Shown: in pieces, positions 1 through 12,029 of the stretch | Layout: every line of letters starts with the position of its first letter | Numbering within the stretch: the first letter of the stretch is position 1 | Assembly: GCA_002633005.1 (NCBI GenBank) | Contig: NMRA01000009.1 | Coordinates: 1,929,366 to 1,993,365 of the forward strand | Source: Phoronis australis | Lineage: Eukaryota > Phoronida > Phoronidae | Direction of reading: 5' to 3' | DNA: 64,000 nucleotides | The notes under the pieces: generated by a model | What the model saw: the letters and a program-made list of their open reading frames with translations, nothing else | The model's database searches: none | What the model was told of the DNA's origin: nothing | Made by a program: the position numbers and the translations under genes

Positions 1-765
1 TATCGTAGTAGTTTGAGGTCCTCCACCCCATATGCAATTCCTCCGTCATTCAGTCAGGAATTCAGAAGGTCTAGTCATGATTTGAATCAACAACTGGAAT
101 TCTCTTCCAGCCTCTGTTAAGGAAAGCAACTCTTTTACGAGTATAAAAAATAATTTTAGAACTGTTTTTCATAATTTTGATAATTCAACACCCTTGACTC
201 AATTCTCGCTTCCCTGCGATAACGAAATATCATTGTACAGATCAAGAGGCGGTCTTTTCCTCAACTCCAACAAGTTTAGGCATAACTTTAGCAATGTCTC
301 TCCAAACTGTAAAGGTGGTGACCATCAATCTTATCCTCATATTTTCTTCATAAGTCCCCTCATCGAATATCTGAGAGACTCACTCTTTCGTGTATTCAAT
401 GAAAACCAATCAATTGTTAAAGCTCTAAATTCTTGTAATAATATCCCTACTAAAGTTACATTATTATTGAATGGTTGTCCTAAGCTTGACCTCGTTCTCA
501 ATGAATTCCTCCAAAGCAACGTTAAGAAATTTTTATGTACCGTTTATAAATATTGTTGCTTCTGATTTCCATACATGACTCTTTACATGTTTTGTTTTTA
601 TATATTCGTAATAGCAAATCTAAATATTGGAATACTTATATCACATACTACTTAAATGTATATTAGTTTCATTTATGAATTGTCTACACCCCAGATATAA
701 TGCTTCGCGATTTTTGGGTTTGTCATTATTTCATTGTATGTTCTGTGTATTCTTCAATAAATAGT
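1..765 (+). mobile_element. 5'-truncated LINE: C-terminal ORF2 remnant and 3' UTR
   Basis: This is the 3' end of a non-LTR retrotransposon, already cut by the window edge. Reading in one frame from about 95 gives W-N-S-L-P, the hallmark that follows the reverse transcriptase in many LINE ORF2 proteins. It continues through a degraded zinc-knuckle-like stretch (C-K-G-G, then H-I-F-F at about 290-350) and a K-V-T-L-L-L-N-G segment to a TGA at 563-565. Positions 1-60 fit the same protein only in another frame, and a TGA at 83 interrupts the WNSLP frame, so the copy is dead. The 3' UTR (594-765) matches 53473-53655 closely and carries the hairpin also seen at 43765. It is a cellular retroelement fossil; clade (CR1/Rex/jockey-like) is not settled. 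Confidence 0.75.
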
Positions 766-2335
766 GGGGATTATGAACAACTCGATAACATTCATATGAC
801 TAGCGAAGATGTCAGAAATCAGTAAGAAATAGGCTACTGTCTCGTTCAATAGCAGACCTGCCAAGGGGGTATAACAACTTCGCTGGAAGTTGGTGGAAAA
901 TTTGCTTGAGATTGGACAAATTTGCTCAGATTTTGCTTGAGGTTCCTGGCGATATCTTCACTAACTATCAAACTTTATACATCCTAAAATATAAGACTTA
1001 ACTAGTCATATTACATTAATTAATAAAACATGTTATAAGCGTAGAAAACTAGGTTTTTGAAAATTTACGACAAAAAAATTCATTTTACGTGAGATAGCTT
1101 AAGGCTCGCGTGAGTGCAATTGCCGATATTTTCGCCATCCTCGACCAAAAGTAAAAAAAATTCAGAAAACTTCTATCACACGTGTAGTACGTACAACGGA
1201 ACGTGCTGATTTGTAGCCGTGTACAACAAAAATTACGGACTCTATGAGCATTTGAATCTGAAATTGAAAACATCTTGGATCCAATCATGACGAAAAACAA
1301 TAGGCTTCCAGGACTTCCGGAACTAGCTGGCGGTTGTGTGTAAATTTCGTGGAACTCTGACGAAAAATGCTACCTGTAGAGTGCGAACAAACAAAAACAA
1401 CTTGATGGCAAAGCAACATACTTGGCGAAATGCAAGTAATAAAGTTAAAAACGTATACCGGTACTTACACCATGAACGTCGTTATATATTAAATCAGCTA
1501 ACGACCAACACACCTCCACTGCATTGTGGGCAGATCATGGATAACGAATGTCAAGACTATAGCGGGAAACATATTTAAAGGCCTATGTCACGTGATCAAC
1601 GAAAAAATCGCGGCCAGTATTCGGGGTAATTACAAACGCATACAACTATACCTAAACAATACTATACCATGCCAATACGAATGGTTGTGCCTGCAGGATC
1701 ACCAATCCTTGAAATATTTATTGGAGAGTAATTTCCAGAATGACTTGTCAGCTAATTAGGCTTATACGCAGCACTAATCACAATAGAAGCTGTGCCTAAA
1801 AGAATGTGGATAGAAGGGGTTTTAATAAGGAGTCTCAGTTTAAAGGGCGTGTTCACGACATGATAATTTTTGGAGCAATAAAAGTACTTTTTTGAACGTC
1901 GCTTTGGATTAATGTTCTAGGTAATCCAAATGAGCAAGCCTAATCAAATTTGCCGTCGTACACGCGAATTTACTCACTAGGATACTGCCCACCAACCATG
2001 AAGTACGCCTCTTGCGGATTGCTTCTATCTACTTTCCAGTATTCAATGGCGTGTTTCACACATATATGGGACAATGTACAGTATAATGAAAACGTCTCGT
2101 GTAAACCTAAGTATCTCCTCTGCATAAGGAACACAGCAAATCAACGCTCAGCTAATCGTACCAATAGTGTAAGGTAAAACCAACATCATAAATCTATCTA
2201 CAGGATTAACAAATATTCCCTCTCAACACTGCCATACGATACGACACCTTTCACTTAATTATAGGCCTAATGTTGATTGAATGAGTATTCAATGACATTT
2301 TTGTCATCATTACTCCGTTTGAAAAATCGTAATTC
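766..2335. other. Intergenic, no gene recognised
   Basis: AT-rich sequence with only short open frames (the longest about 80 codons, overlapping on both strands). None resembles a known family and no splice-flanked exon was recognised. Confidence 0.5.
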
Positions 2336-2339
2336 CGAA

Positions 2340-2960
2340 AACCTGTTGTGGTTGAATTTCCTTAAAAGGTTGTCCATGGAAACCCATATTATGTCTTGGG
2401 GAGACGGCCATTTCAACATTGCTTAAGATTCTCTCACAAAGCAGACCTTCATCTCTTAGCCACCAGTCTCCTTTGCTCCAACTTTCCACACAAACCAGCC
2501 CTTGTCGTACATTGCCGCTACAAAGCCGGTCTTAAGCTTCTCCAAGGTTTACAACATTCTTGGTGACACTTAGGCCTAAATTAACCACGATATTAGCTGC
2601 CTGTCCGCCCTCCAGTCTCTGGACCGCCGTCCATGAAGTGCTGCGCACAACGATTGAATTGTTTGTAGTGCAGTTTCACCATGCTATTCTGTGCTTTTGA
2701 TACAAGCTTTTCGTTTCATTTCTGTTTCATCTGTGGAGACGCACAAGAATCTGGTGGCCATCTTTGATTGCATTCACCACTTGAAAAAGTCCACGAGGTC
2801 TTGGGTGATGTCATTTCGTTGACTAACCGCGTCGTCTTCTCTACGCTTGGTGTCTTACCTCGAGGGCACCATAGGCGCTCTAACAATGACTTGCGCACTT
2901 CAAAATAGTCCCATCGGGCTATCATGCCACACAAGGATTCATGACTGCCAATCACATGAA
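2340..2960 (-). pseudogene. Degenerate transposon-type ORF remnant
   Basis: Reading the minus strand from about 2550 down to 2340 gives F-V-A-A-M-Y-D-K-G-W-F-V, then a gap with stops, then K-W-P-S-P-Q-D-I-I-W-V-S-M-D-N-L-L. This spacing resembles a small C-terminal module seen in uncharacterised, probably transposon-derived animal proteins (aromatic Y-D-x-x-W-(Y/F)-V-G start, W-P ... D-x-x-W-V-P end). The upstream part (2716-2955) is open but not recognised. Stops and a Gly-to-Trp change show decay. The family assignment is from memory of the pattern only. Confidence 0.3.
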
Positions 2961-3138
2961 AGATGTATCAATTACGGTACTGACTTGTGGTGAGTCGGTA
3001 ACGTTGTGATTATGATTTCGTAGCGGGTATTTGTCACGAGTAGACTAACACTGGTCGTAGTTCAATAAGTTTTACTTTATTGATCTGTTTGTGTACTAGC
3101 AGATAGCACTTGATTGACATGACCCATGAGGTCAGGAC

Positions 3139-3571
3139 AGTGATGACATAATTTGTTTACAATAAAATAGCGGGAGGCATTCTTGAAAATTCCAGTATAT
3201 TAATGATTAATATAGTCTGGAACATTCTAGAGCCTAGTATATGTTTGTAAAACGATTGCGTAGATTCCATAAAGTTTTAGAATGTGCTTGAACTAGTGAA
3301 AATTCCCAGAACACTGTAATAGACTATAAATACTCGGATTAGTGATCGTTAGCTGGAGTTGAAAGTCAGCTTAATATAGTTGAAGTTGAAGAGTCGAGAT
3401 AAACTTGAAAAAAAAAAAACAGTGCAGGTGGCCTGATGTCATTTGCGGTGCATCAGAAATGCGCAGGCCTCATGGTTGGATGGTTGAGCCCACTGCACAA
3501 AACGCCTGAGCTAAAAACCCGAGAGCCCCTGGTCCTTCGTCAAGGAAGTTTTCAAGTCTTCCAAATGGAAG
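3139..3571. repeat. Direct duplication, copy 1 (ends at a single N)
   Basis: About 433 bp, nearly identical to 3573-4009; differences are a few substitutions, the length of an A-run near 3409-3419 and a 4-bp insertion near 3768. The lone N at 3572 lies exactly between the copies. The block includes the C-terminal part of the RNase H remnant described at 3960. Confidence 0.9.
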
Positions 3572-3572
3572 N

Positions 3573-4009
3573 AGTGATGACATAATTTGTTTACAATAAA
3601 ATAGCGGGAAGCATTCTTGAAAATTCCAGTATGTTAATGATTAATATAGTCTGGAACATTATAGAGCCTAGTATATGTTTGTAAAACGATTGTGTAGATT
3701 CCATAAAGTTTTAGAATGTGCTTGAACTAGTGAAAAGTCCCAGAACACTGTAATAGACTATAAATACCCAAACTCGGATTAGTGATCGTTAGCTGGAGTT
3801 GAAAGTCAGCTTAATATAGTTGAAGTTGAAGAGTCGAGATAAACTTGAAAAAAAAAACAGTGCAGGTGGCCTGATGTCATTTGCGGTGCATCAGAAATGC
3901 GCAGGCCTCATGGTTGGATGGTTGAGCCCACTGCACAAAACGCCTGAGCTAAAAACCCGAGAGCCCCTGGTCCTTCGTCAAGGAAGTTTTCAAGTCTTCC
4001 AAATGGAAG
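3573..4009. repeat. Direct duplication, copy 2
   Basis: Second copy of 3139-3571, directly after the N at 3572. The flanking sequence continues uninterrupted into the RNase H remnant, so this copy is the one in its natural context. Probably an unmerged overlap of two contigs or haplotypes rather than a real tandem repeat. Confidence 0.9.
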
Positions 4010-4330
4010 TTTGTTAAGCTCATTAATGCAAGCATTAACACGACGAGAGTTGACTCTTGGTTTTTCAGGAATTTTATTGCTGCTTGGCTATCTGAAAGGA
4101 TAGTAATTGGCCGATTGCCAAGCTTAGTGTTATATTGTTGTGCCAGTGTAGCAGCTCTATTAATTGCAGTGATCTCAGCCTGAAACACCGTGGCAAGATT
4201 GCCTAGCGATACCCTTTTTTCTGCATCTGCAACAGGAAGGCTTGGAAACTAGAATTCCAGCACCTGTCTGGCTATTTTCCAGTTTAGAGCCATCCGTATA
4301 ACAAAGCACCTCAGTTTTGTGTTCTTCGGT
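3960..4330 (-). pseudogene. RNase H domain remnant of a LINE
   Basis: On the minus strand the sequence reads C-Y-T-D-G-S-K ... T-G-A-G-I-L-V-S-K (about 4305-4230), then after a frameshift near 4225 F-Q-A-E-I-T-A-I and I-L-S-D-S-Q-A-A-I-K-F-L (4188-4060). These are the three acidic motifs of the ribonuclease H fold (TDGS, E in FQAE, SDSQ) in their usual order, as found after the reverse transcriptase in I/R1/jockey-type LINEs, where it removes RNA from the cDNA hybrid. The frameshift and lack of an adjoining RT show a dead fragment. A gypsy-type RNase H is less likely because of the FQAEI motif. Confidence 0.75.
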
Positions 4331-6780
4331 AGGTCACCAATCACCAATTTCCGTGAAGAAATTGTTTGTATGATTTAAAGCTGTGATCTGGATATCACTA
4401 GGCACATAGTTGCCCAGTTTTGGCCAGTTAAAGTTGAAGATACAGTTACAGAATGGGTTGTTACAGCGTTAGTCAGACATAAAGACAGTAGGTTATTTAA
4501 TCAACGAGTGTAACAGTTGCTGGAAGGGTCTCAGAAATTCACCACAAGTCAAGGCTTCGCAGCACTGGCTAGAGGCATAGAACAGACATTACGTCGAACG
4601 TTTTGTTTGAGAAGACTTGTGAACGTACGGTCAAAATTATTATAGTGATAAACACGAACCAGTCTTCAGTCTATCGTCACTGAAAGCTTATTAGCACCGG
4701 TCGGTAACAACCTGCGCCCATCCATCCACGGGGAAAACGTGACAGTACAAATGCAACCTTTAAAAACGAAGACGGTACCCAAAAATGCCTCAAGTCATCG
4801 AAGACAATAAGAAAACTGCAGTGTCGGAGCTGATCAGCATCTTTAAAATAAGCCACAAACGTTCAAAATGTGAATTTGTTGTTTTGTAGAGCATGGCCGA
4901 TTTTCCAAGAACGACGTTGCTGACTACCGATTTCATTTTCAAAGTCTTTTTTTCTGCCACGCGAGATCGTTGCTACCACAAAGTTCATTCCTTTCATTGT
5001 TTGGATGCATGAGGTTGCGGCAATCTCGCAATTATTTCTAAGCAGCTTCTTAAGCAGTCGTTCCGTTCGTTTGTTTTGCGCTTTTATCTTTTCGGTTTCC
5101 AACTTTCAGCCTGCATCACTCGCATTAGAGCAGATTTCATGCAAATCCCTTCCCCTAACCTTTTCGATGTATAGAACTTTAATAACTTCCCAATCAGCCT
5201 ACCGAGTGCATATTTTTTCGTCTGCTTGCATTTGAAGTAGAAAGCGTTGGCGAGTTTGCTGGTGACGTTGACTCTCATCGGTCGCTTTGATATTCGCTGG
5301 TTCCGTAGACTAGATGAGTTTCCATTGATTTCCCTTTTCGCAGTTTAGCAAGCCTTTTTGTACCTTTTTTCATTGCGTTCTTTTAGCTTGTCCATAGGAA
5401 GCGCCACCACCGGCACATTATAATACAATACGTGCACGCCCAGCTTCTGCAGAAACTGTGGGCACTTGGTCTTTCTTCTTCACGATTCTTCTGGATTTCG
5501 GCTCTTGACTTTGCCGTCCTGTAAAATCACAATTCCATGACTATATAATTTCAATTTGAAGAAATACTTACGTTACAAACTACAACACTTACGTTACCAA
5601 AAGTAACGTAGATATTTTACGCGGAACTGTGTTATCTATAACGCTGTTATGCAGCAACTGAACAGAACACGAGCAATGACATCATTCCAGTAAAACATTT
5701 TGTCTTAAGTGAAATTACCTTCTGATTAGTAATTCTTCGTTAAAAAGCCTGTGCAAATCATGCGTTTCTGGTCGTCTGCTGGATTAAGATGATAGGAAGA
5801 CAGAATGGCTTAAAGCTGATATAGACATTAAATACGCAGTTTTAGATCACGTAATTATTGTAAGTAGTGTTACACATAAAGTCTGAAAATTAATTCCTTT
5901 TGCTATTTCTTGAATGGGTTTCATGTGACAGTGAAACCGTAAACAATCGAATTAAATTGAAACTTACCTGGAAAAATTAATCTGCTGAATAAAAAATACA
6001 CATAACGTATACCATAAAATTTATACTGCCACTTTGTTAGCTAGTGTTGTTAATATCTTGATATGCGCTGTGCTGGCTGATAATATACCCTGAAAACTAA
6101 GCAGTAGTTAGATGTCTTGGTAAATTAACTGTGACGTTATAAGAATGCCTTCACAATGCCCAACAGGCTAATTGTAACGTAAAAACCCGCACTCTGGAGA
6201 CACTTTAATTTTCTGCGGTGAAAACAAGAATACGGCATTGCTAGATTGTTAAGTTTAAAGAAATTGAGGACAACCATTTATTACTTGATTTGAAAACAGA
6301 TATTAAATAAACAACTTGCCTAGTTTTCTGTAAATGTAACTTAATCTGTGAATTTTTATATTGACGACACATAATTTTGTGCCAAAGGAAGGTGCATTTC
6401 GGTCTTGATTTTGTGATCAACTTTCAGCTCGACGAACAGTGTGTCATAGCAACGTTGTGTGCTAAGCAATAATAAGATACTTAAGACTGTTTTATTTCAC
6501 CACTATCTGTGCGACAAGGGTCCGCACAATTCTGTTATTATTTCCTCATTAATGAGAGTAGCTGTGGTGCCCGCGCCAGAAACAGATTGTACAACGCGTA
6601 CACCAGAGTTAACCGCACTGAGCTTCTGAAACGGTCGCCAAATGATTTCATAGACTCGCCCGAGAGTACCTGCTGCAGATTCGCGGATACGCGCAACCTG
6701 CGTGGACGATATTTGACTTCAGCGCCATCTACACACCTACGGTAAACATGGGTGCGCGTACGGGAATTTCTGAAAGCGCG
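4331..6780. other. Intergenic, no gene recognised
   Basis: No recognisable gene. Two basic, lysine-rich minus-strand frames at 4863-5102 and 5084-5278 overlap and could be pieces of one decayed ORF, but match no family I know. An 8-bp hairpin (TACGTTAC/GTAACGTA) sits near 5592. Confidence 0.45.
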
Positions 6781-6784
6781 CGAT

Positions 6785-6950
6785 GAAGTCCAGGGTATTC
6801 CATAGAAATAGGAACCCCGGTGAAAACAGACATCCCGTAGTCGAAAGCAGACTTCTGCACCTTCAAAAGAGCTAACCAGTCCGAAAAACAAGAAACCCAG
6901 ACCTTAAAAACAGGAACCCCGGGGATCGGACAGGCCACCCGGGGACCGAA
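6785..6950 (+). repeat. Dispersed repeat A, partial copy
   Basis: About 160 bp matching 16042-16182: shared order of short blocks such as ACCCCGGTG, TCGAAA(G/A)CAGACT, GCACCTTCAAAA, AGCTAACCAG and GAACCCCGGGGAT. A third copy lies inverted at 7261-7580. The family is interspersed and non-coding as far as can be seen. Confidence 0.75.
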
Positions 6951-7065
6951 AAACCACTCCCGTACTTTCTGTCAAACATTGTTTGATGAAAAAAATAAAT
7001 CTTCCTCATTTAAATAGTTGTTGTGATCTGTTGTTTTACTAATACATGAGAATTTTAGACAACTT

Positions 7066-7262
7066 ATGACGGATTGGCGTTCTACGTTATTCTGCCGCCA
7101 AAATTGTCGTTCGTTCTGCTGCCAAAGTAGTGGTTCGATCTTTTGCGTCGGCTTTCGGCGCCATGAAATATTGCGTCACCTATTGGCCAGTTTCTTTTTC
7201 CCAATTCTTCCATCAACTGTTCTTCTTCCACGAGATTGCGTACATGTCGCAACAAATTAATC
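7066..7262. repeat. Dispersed repeat B, copy 1
   Basis: About 195 bp matching 10820-10985 in the same orientation. Best shared core is around GCGTCGGCTTTCGGCGCC followed by ATGAAATATTGC and CACCTATTGGCCAG. It abuts the inverted repeat A copy at 7261. Confidence 0.8.
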
Positions 7263-7580
7263 ACCAATGAAACTCGAAAGTCGAAATATTATTGAGAGTA
7301 TAGATAATGTCGAAATTCGCCCACAGACAAGTCGGGCGAGTTTTACCGATAAAAATCCAATAACAAAGTCGATATAATATAAGTTGCGTTTTATTATTGA
7401 GAGTTTTTAACAAACAAATGCAGAAAACAACTGGAAAGTACTTAAAGATGTTTAACTCAAAGTTTGAGGCCACTGACAACAGTCTCAAAAAATTTGAAAG
7501 ATTGTCCGGGTTTCCTGTCCAATCCCTTGTCGGGATTCGTGTTTTTCGGGCTGGTTAGCTATTTGAAGGTGCGGGACTAA
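7261..7580 (-). repeat. Dispersed repeat A, inverted copy
   Basis: The reverse complement follows 16042-16412 over most of its length, including AAACGCAACTTATATTA and CTTGTCTGTGGG. The 7500-7580 end also pairs with the opposite-facing copy at 6785-6950, so the two copies form an inverted arrangement with repeat B between them. Confidence 0.8.
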
Positions 7581-7639
7581 GGAGAGCCTTCTTTCCTGAC
7601 ACAGAGACGCCAAGAGACTTCACCATGGTAGTGACTGAG

Positions 7640-8180
7640 CTGAAAAACATCAACATCTCCAGCCGTTCACGTGACAGTCGTTCTCCAGGTCTGCATACTT
7701 CAAGTTCTTCCGCTCATGTGCCTCTTTCACCCTACTATCCCACGGAATGGTGATCTCGATAAAGTTTACCTGGTGGGAACTTTCCGAGTAGATGACCAAA
7801 TCAGGGCGCTGGGTAGTCTGGACAATGTGCTGTCGGAAGGATGACTGGTGACCGGCAAAATCAGCCACCACTTTTCAGTCTTTGGTTGTGTGCAGGATGC
7901 CTTTCTGTGCTGGAGTCTTCATCTTACTTGCCTCTTCTCTACTTCTTCTGAAACTGATGAATTCGATCCGGTGGCTTTTCGACTTTGGTTTATTCTAGAC
8001 GTCTTCAACCATCACCCTTGTGAAAACTGTCAGTACCTGGTTGTGTCGGTAGGTGTGCCTTCCTTATGCCAAAGACGCTTTGGAAAATGATGGAATGTGC
8101 TCTAAAGTACGTCTGCGTCCACACTGGACACAGCTCTGGTTGTCAGTAATGCCCCAAGTAGCAATGCTGCTGGGTGTAGG
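7640..8180 (-). pseudogene. C-terminal remnant of an RT-bearing retroelement
   Basis: Minus-strand frames give, in order, C-V-Q-C-G with a following H (zinc-knuckle-like, about 8140), G-R-H-T-Y-R-H-N-Q-V-L (about 8060), then R-P-D-L-V-I-Y-S ... F-I-E-I-T-I-P-W-D and E-A-H-E-R-K-N-L-K-Y-A-D-L (7800-7690) and ending G-W. This succession is the C-terminal region of a retroelement protein common in marine invertebrate and fish genomes. The R-P-D ... E-x-T spacing recalls a restriction-like nuclease fold, which is inference. Stops and frame changes upstream of 7871 make it non-functional. A related fragment is at 36990-37260. Confidence 0.5.
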
Positions 8181-10680
8181 CAGCATTTTATAAGCAGAAC
8201 TGATAAGGAATCTTGCTTAAATAGAATGACTTACAACGTTTTTTTTATTCATAGAGTTTATTCGAAAGAGAGGACGAAAAGTCCCGGTCGAGTGGTGTGT
8301 GCACTGCCATACACAAGCCAATGAAAACTGTCCTTTGCCTCCTTTTATGACTCTGGATGGCTTGACTAAGGGTTCGAAACTTTTGCGTGAATGCACTATC
8401 TCTATGAACCAGGATCTGAAATCATGTTTAAAAGTCCATTTGTACTAATAGTATGGAAATTGTATTACTCTTAATGACGTCACCAAGATCGTACACCGAG
8501 TTATTCATATGCGTGGCCTTCACCCTTGATCATCCTCACACCTGTGTCTACCAAGTTTTCACTACAGCGTCAACAAACTTTAAAGACCTGAGTTGATTGC
8601 TTAGAATATTTCATCCACAAATCGACCTAATTAAAACAGCACATTAAGTGAAATATAAACTCAAAGTGTGCATGAAATATACGTCTTCACAAGACAGGTT
8701 ACCCAAGGTTTCCTCTAGTGATCACCCTCAAGTCATATCAGTTGCGACTGTTGGCACATTCAAAACGGTGTTCGTGAGCCATGTGTTTTTGCACAGTGTG
8801 TTGAAAGACTCAGGTTTAAATCTAGTACAAGTTGTAACCATAGTTACCGAGTCAATCGCGACACTTCATCACTGGTAGTAATATCATTTCTTTTTAAAAT
8901 GTGATATGTAGAAATTTGTCTAGAGTGGAAAATCAAAATGGCTAAACATTTGAGAAAAGTATAAATTAAATAACTTGAAATGAAAGGGTTCTTTCCATCT
9001 CCGCAAAATATTCCTGTTGCTATTTCTAAACTCTTCATGTACTTCCATTGTCACAGTTATCACTCACAGTAAGACACATCATCTGTATTAATAACAAACA
9101 CAAAACTGTTGTCTTTCAACTTTTAGTTCTTTGTTTGTCGGTATTTGGTAATTGTGTTATCCTTGTGAATATCACTTTCAGGTAAAGAGTTGTTACTGTA
9201 CATGCGCGTCTAATCTAAATGTAACTATGATACTTCGCTCGCATATATCCAATGTTCTGATTTGACTTCTATTTTCTGTCATACCCAAGAACTTGGAACT
9301 TGCGTGTACTTACCATCAGTTGTCACAAATAGGTCCGTCTCTATGGGATTATAAAGGGCCATCTAATTCTAAATGATCTCAGAAAACACGTTCTTTGTAC
9401 CTAATTTGTAATTTAGTTCAGTAAATTCGTGGAATGGCTTTAGTTAGTCAATACTGTTATTAATTGATAGACTACAGTTCATGGCCGATTGGCAAAGAAC
9501 GCAAGAAAAATAGCGTCAGGCCTCACGTGCGAAGAGTTACTGTGGCCTTAAAATCGAATACAATCTTATAGCCATGACCCACTAAGCTTATAGTCTTATA
9601 TTCCGGATCGTTGCATTTTCAGTGCAGCTCCTTTAGATTGCATTATTTCGCCTACATCTTATGGTAGGGCCTTGTATGAGTACCGGTAATTATGCGGTAC
9701 GCTAAATCTTCACTGTCTTTCTTCCACACTTTTAATTGAATCTTCCGGAAATGCTAAGTGCTTTTTGCAGTCTATTCTAGATTTTCGCATTGTGAAATCG
9801 CAAGTATTTTTAACCTCGTTACGACATAAGTCATACGGTCAAATGAGTAGAGTTCTTGAAACCTCTGGTGATCAACAAACACTTGGTACTAATTGATTGT
9901 TTGGGGTACACGAGACTGAAGAACAACTTGTGAATGAAGAAAAACCAGAAAACACAACTTAACTGACAAATCATATTAAAATAATAAAAATCGAATGTCA
10001 CTGCCAGAGACAGCCCAAAGAGTTTCATGGACCACTTCCGGCTGGTGAATTTTGAATAAATATAGCCACCGTTTTATATTTAATATTGCAACTGAATTCA
10101 GGGCTTAGGCTTGTATAACATAATTCACTTGCAATTAAGCTAATCAGTTTAAATATCGATATCTTTATTCAACAGTCACATCAATCACAGGTCAGTGCCT
10201 TCCAGTGAGAGTGGTGCTTACTTTAACACAGAAAACAGACTAAATTGACGTTCTTCAGAGTGTTTTTTTGCCACTGGAAAAAGATTCAACCTGCTCACCA
10301 GGTATTTTTACGGTTTTCAATGCCAAAGCATTTTTCTTTTAGTTTCAAATTTCAAAAAAAAACGATCTGTCAACTTCTCGTGACATTATTTATTTCTTTA
10401 AAATTGCGTCGATCGACATGTCTTCTATAACCCAGTTCTCTAACATATACTCAAAGACAGCGTCAGTTTGCTAAGAGTGCGTCTAACAATTCTATCCCAA
10501 TGACCGTTTGAGTACTATGAGTCCATCAAACGTTTCACACTGGCGCTTCCAAGAACCTGCTCCGAATTTTCTAACTCAAACATGTTGATCACTGATCACA
10601 TTGTTGTTTTGTCCCCAAGATCTGATTAGACAAGAAGTGCGAACCACTTGATCCTGATTGTCCGTGTCATCATGAAGCAT
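8181..10680. other. Intergenic, no gene recognised
   Basis: No recognisable coding, RNA or repeat feature; open frames are all under about 80 codons. Confidence 0.45.
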
Positions 10681-10690
10681 ATCCTTGGTA

Positions 10691-10719
10691 CAAAGCTGTA
10701 TACTAAATATACAGCTTTG
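10691..10719. repeat. 12-bp perfect hairpin
   Basis: CAAAGCTGTATA (10691-10702) is exactly complementary to TATACAGCTTTG (10708-10719) across a 5-nt spacer. Confidence 0.85.
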
Positions 10720-10819
10720 CGCCGATGTGGGTAAAAAACTAACCAGATAAAATGTGTCACAGAATTAGTGTCATTAAAAACTACACACTCATTTGATTAA
10801 ATTTTCTGGTTTTGGAAAA

Positions 10820-10985
10820 ATTGGCGTTCTACCGTTATTCATCTGTTAATGTTGTGGAGCGATCTTCTGCGTCGGCTTTCGGCGCCATGAAATATTGCAT
10901 CACCTATTGGCCAGTTTCTTCTTTACCGATTCGTCAATAGACTATTAATCTTTCACGAGCTTGCGTACACGTCACAACAAATTAC
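10820..10985. repeat. Dispersed repeat B, copy 2
   Basis: Matches 7066-7262 (see there) with substitutions and a short deletion near 10850. Here it is not joined to repeat A, so B is an independent family. Confidence 0.8.
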
Positions 10986-11895
10986 CGGAATTGGTTTCAG
11001 TTCATCATAAGTTTTTAGAATTTTGATACCAGCAAACCGAATTTAAGAAGAAATTTTGCTGCTGTCAAGCTATCATCTACTGAGAGATGTCGCAAAAATT
11101 TAGGAAATGGCGCGTGCGCGTGTCACGAGCGTATTGTTTTCAAAACTACGCCATAACTTTTCTTTGTTAGGAAAGGCGGTGGATTATGCAAGAATATGAC
11201 GTTTATTAGATTGTTTTCCACTTAAACGCCTGTAACGGGCAAGATGAGTGTCGTTTGATTCCCAGATTTTGCATGCACCCCGTCCGGTTATTAGCTCTAC
11301 ATGTTGATGAAGGTTTCACGGCGAGGTGACGAGCAGAATTACCCTGGCTGTGTGCAAGTTCGAGGCTATGGAATAAAAGCACACAGAAGTACCTAGCTGT
11401 ATTTTGACGATAGTCTTCATACAGCTAGCTAGCTGGCTGCATGAAGCTCTACATAAGCTACAGTCGCCCTTTGTGGCTGCAGAGTACATTGAAAAATAGT
11501 TTCGGTCAATTTAAAATTAGTTTACCAAATGTTTAATTTGACTTCGACTGTTTTGTGCGTGATGACGACAAACTGGGCAGGCATAATCTTAAGGCTAAAA
11601 TTTATGAAAACTACAGTTCCATCAGCGCTTAAACTAGCTCTCACTCAGGCGCATGGAAAACGACATTCTGATCGAACGCCGCCCGACCTTGAGATGTTAT
11701 GTAGAACATCATCGTAAATGCTTGTATTGAATACTTTGCAAAACAATTCCGTTAACAGGGGTGCATAACGTAGACGCGAGAAACTCTCGGAGAATGACGC
11801 ATCACGCGAGACCTCGTAAAGTCTCGCGAATGAATGGCGAATGTTTCGTTTGTAGCCCCCTGGGTTCCATGACAAGTTGTTATAGACCTTATAGT

Positions 11896-12023
11896 GAGCC
11901 TCTTGTTAGGTTTAAAAACAATGCATTTGAGACATAAATGTAACGAGGCACGCGAAAAAAATCACGCTTTGCGATGCATTTAAGCGCAAAATGCATTGTT
12001 TTCAAAACCTAAAAAAGAAGCTC
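11896..12023. mobile_element. Small foldback element (MITE-like)
   Basis: The outer sequence GAGCCTCTT ... AGGTTT at 11896 pairs with the reverse complement of AAACCT ... GAAGCTC ending at 12023. The inner arms carry AAACAATGCATTT on both sides. About 38 nt per arm with several mismatches and a roughly 55-nt loop; no coding capacity. A non-autonomous DNA transposon is the likeliest identity. Confidence 0.6.
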
Positions 12024-12029
12024 ATTTTT

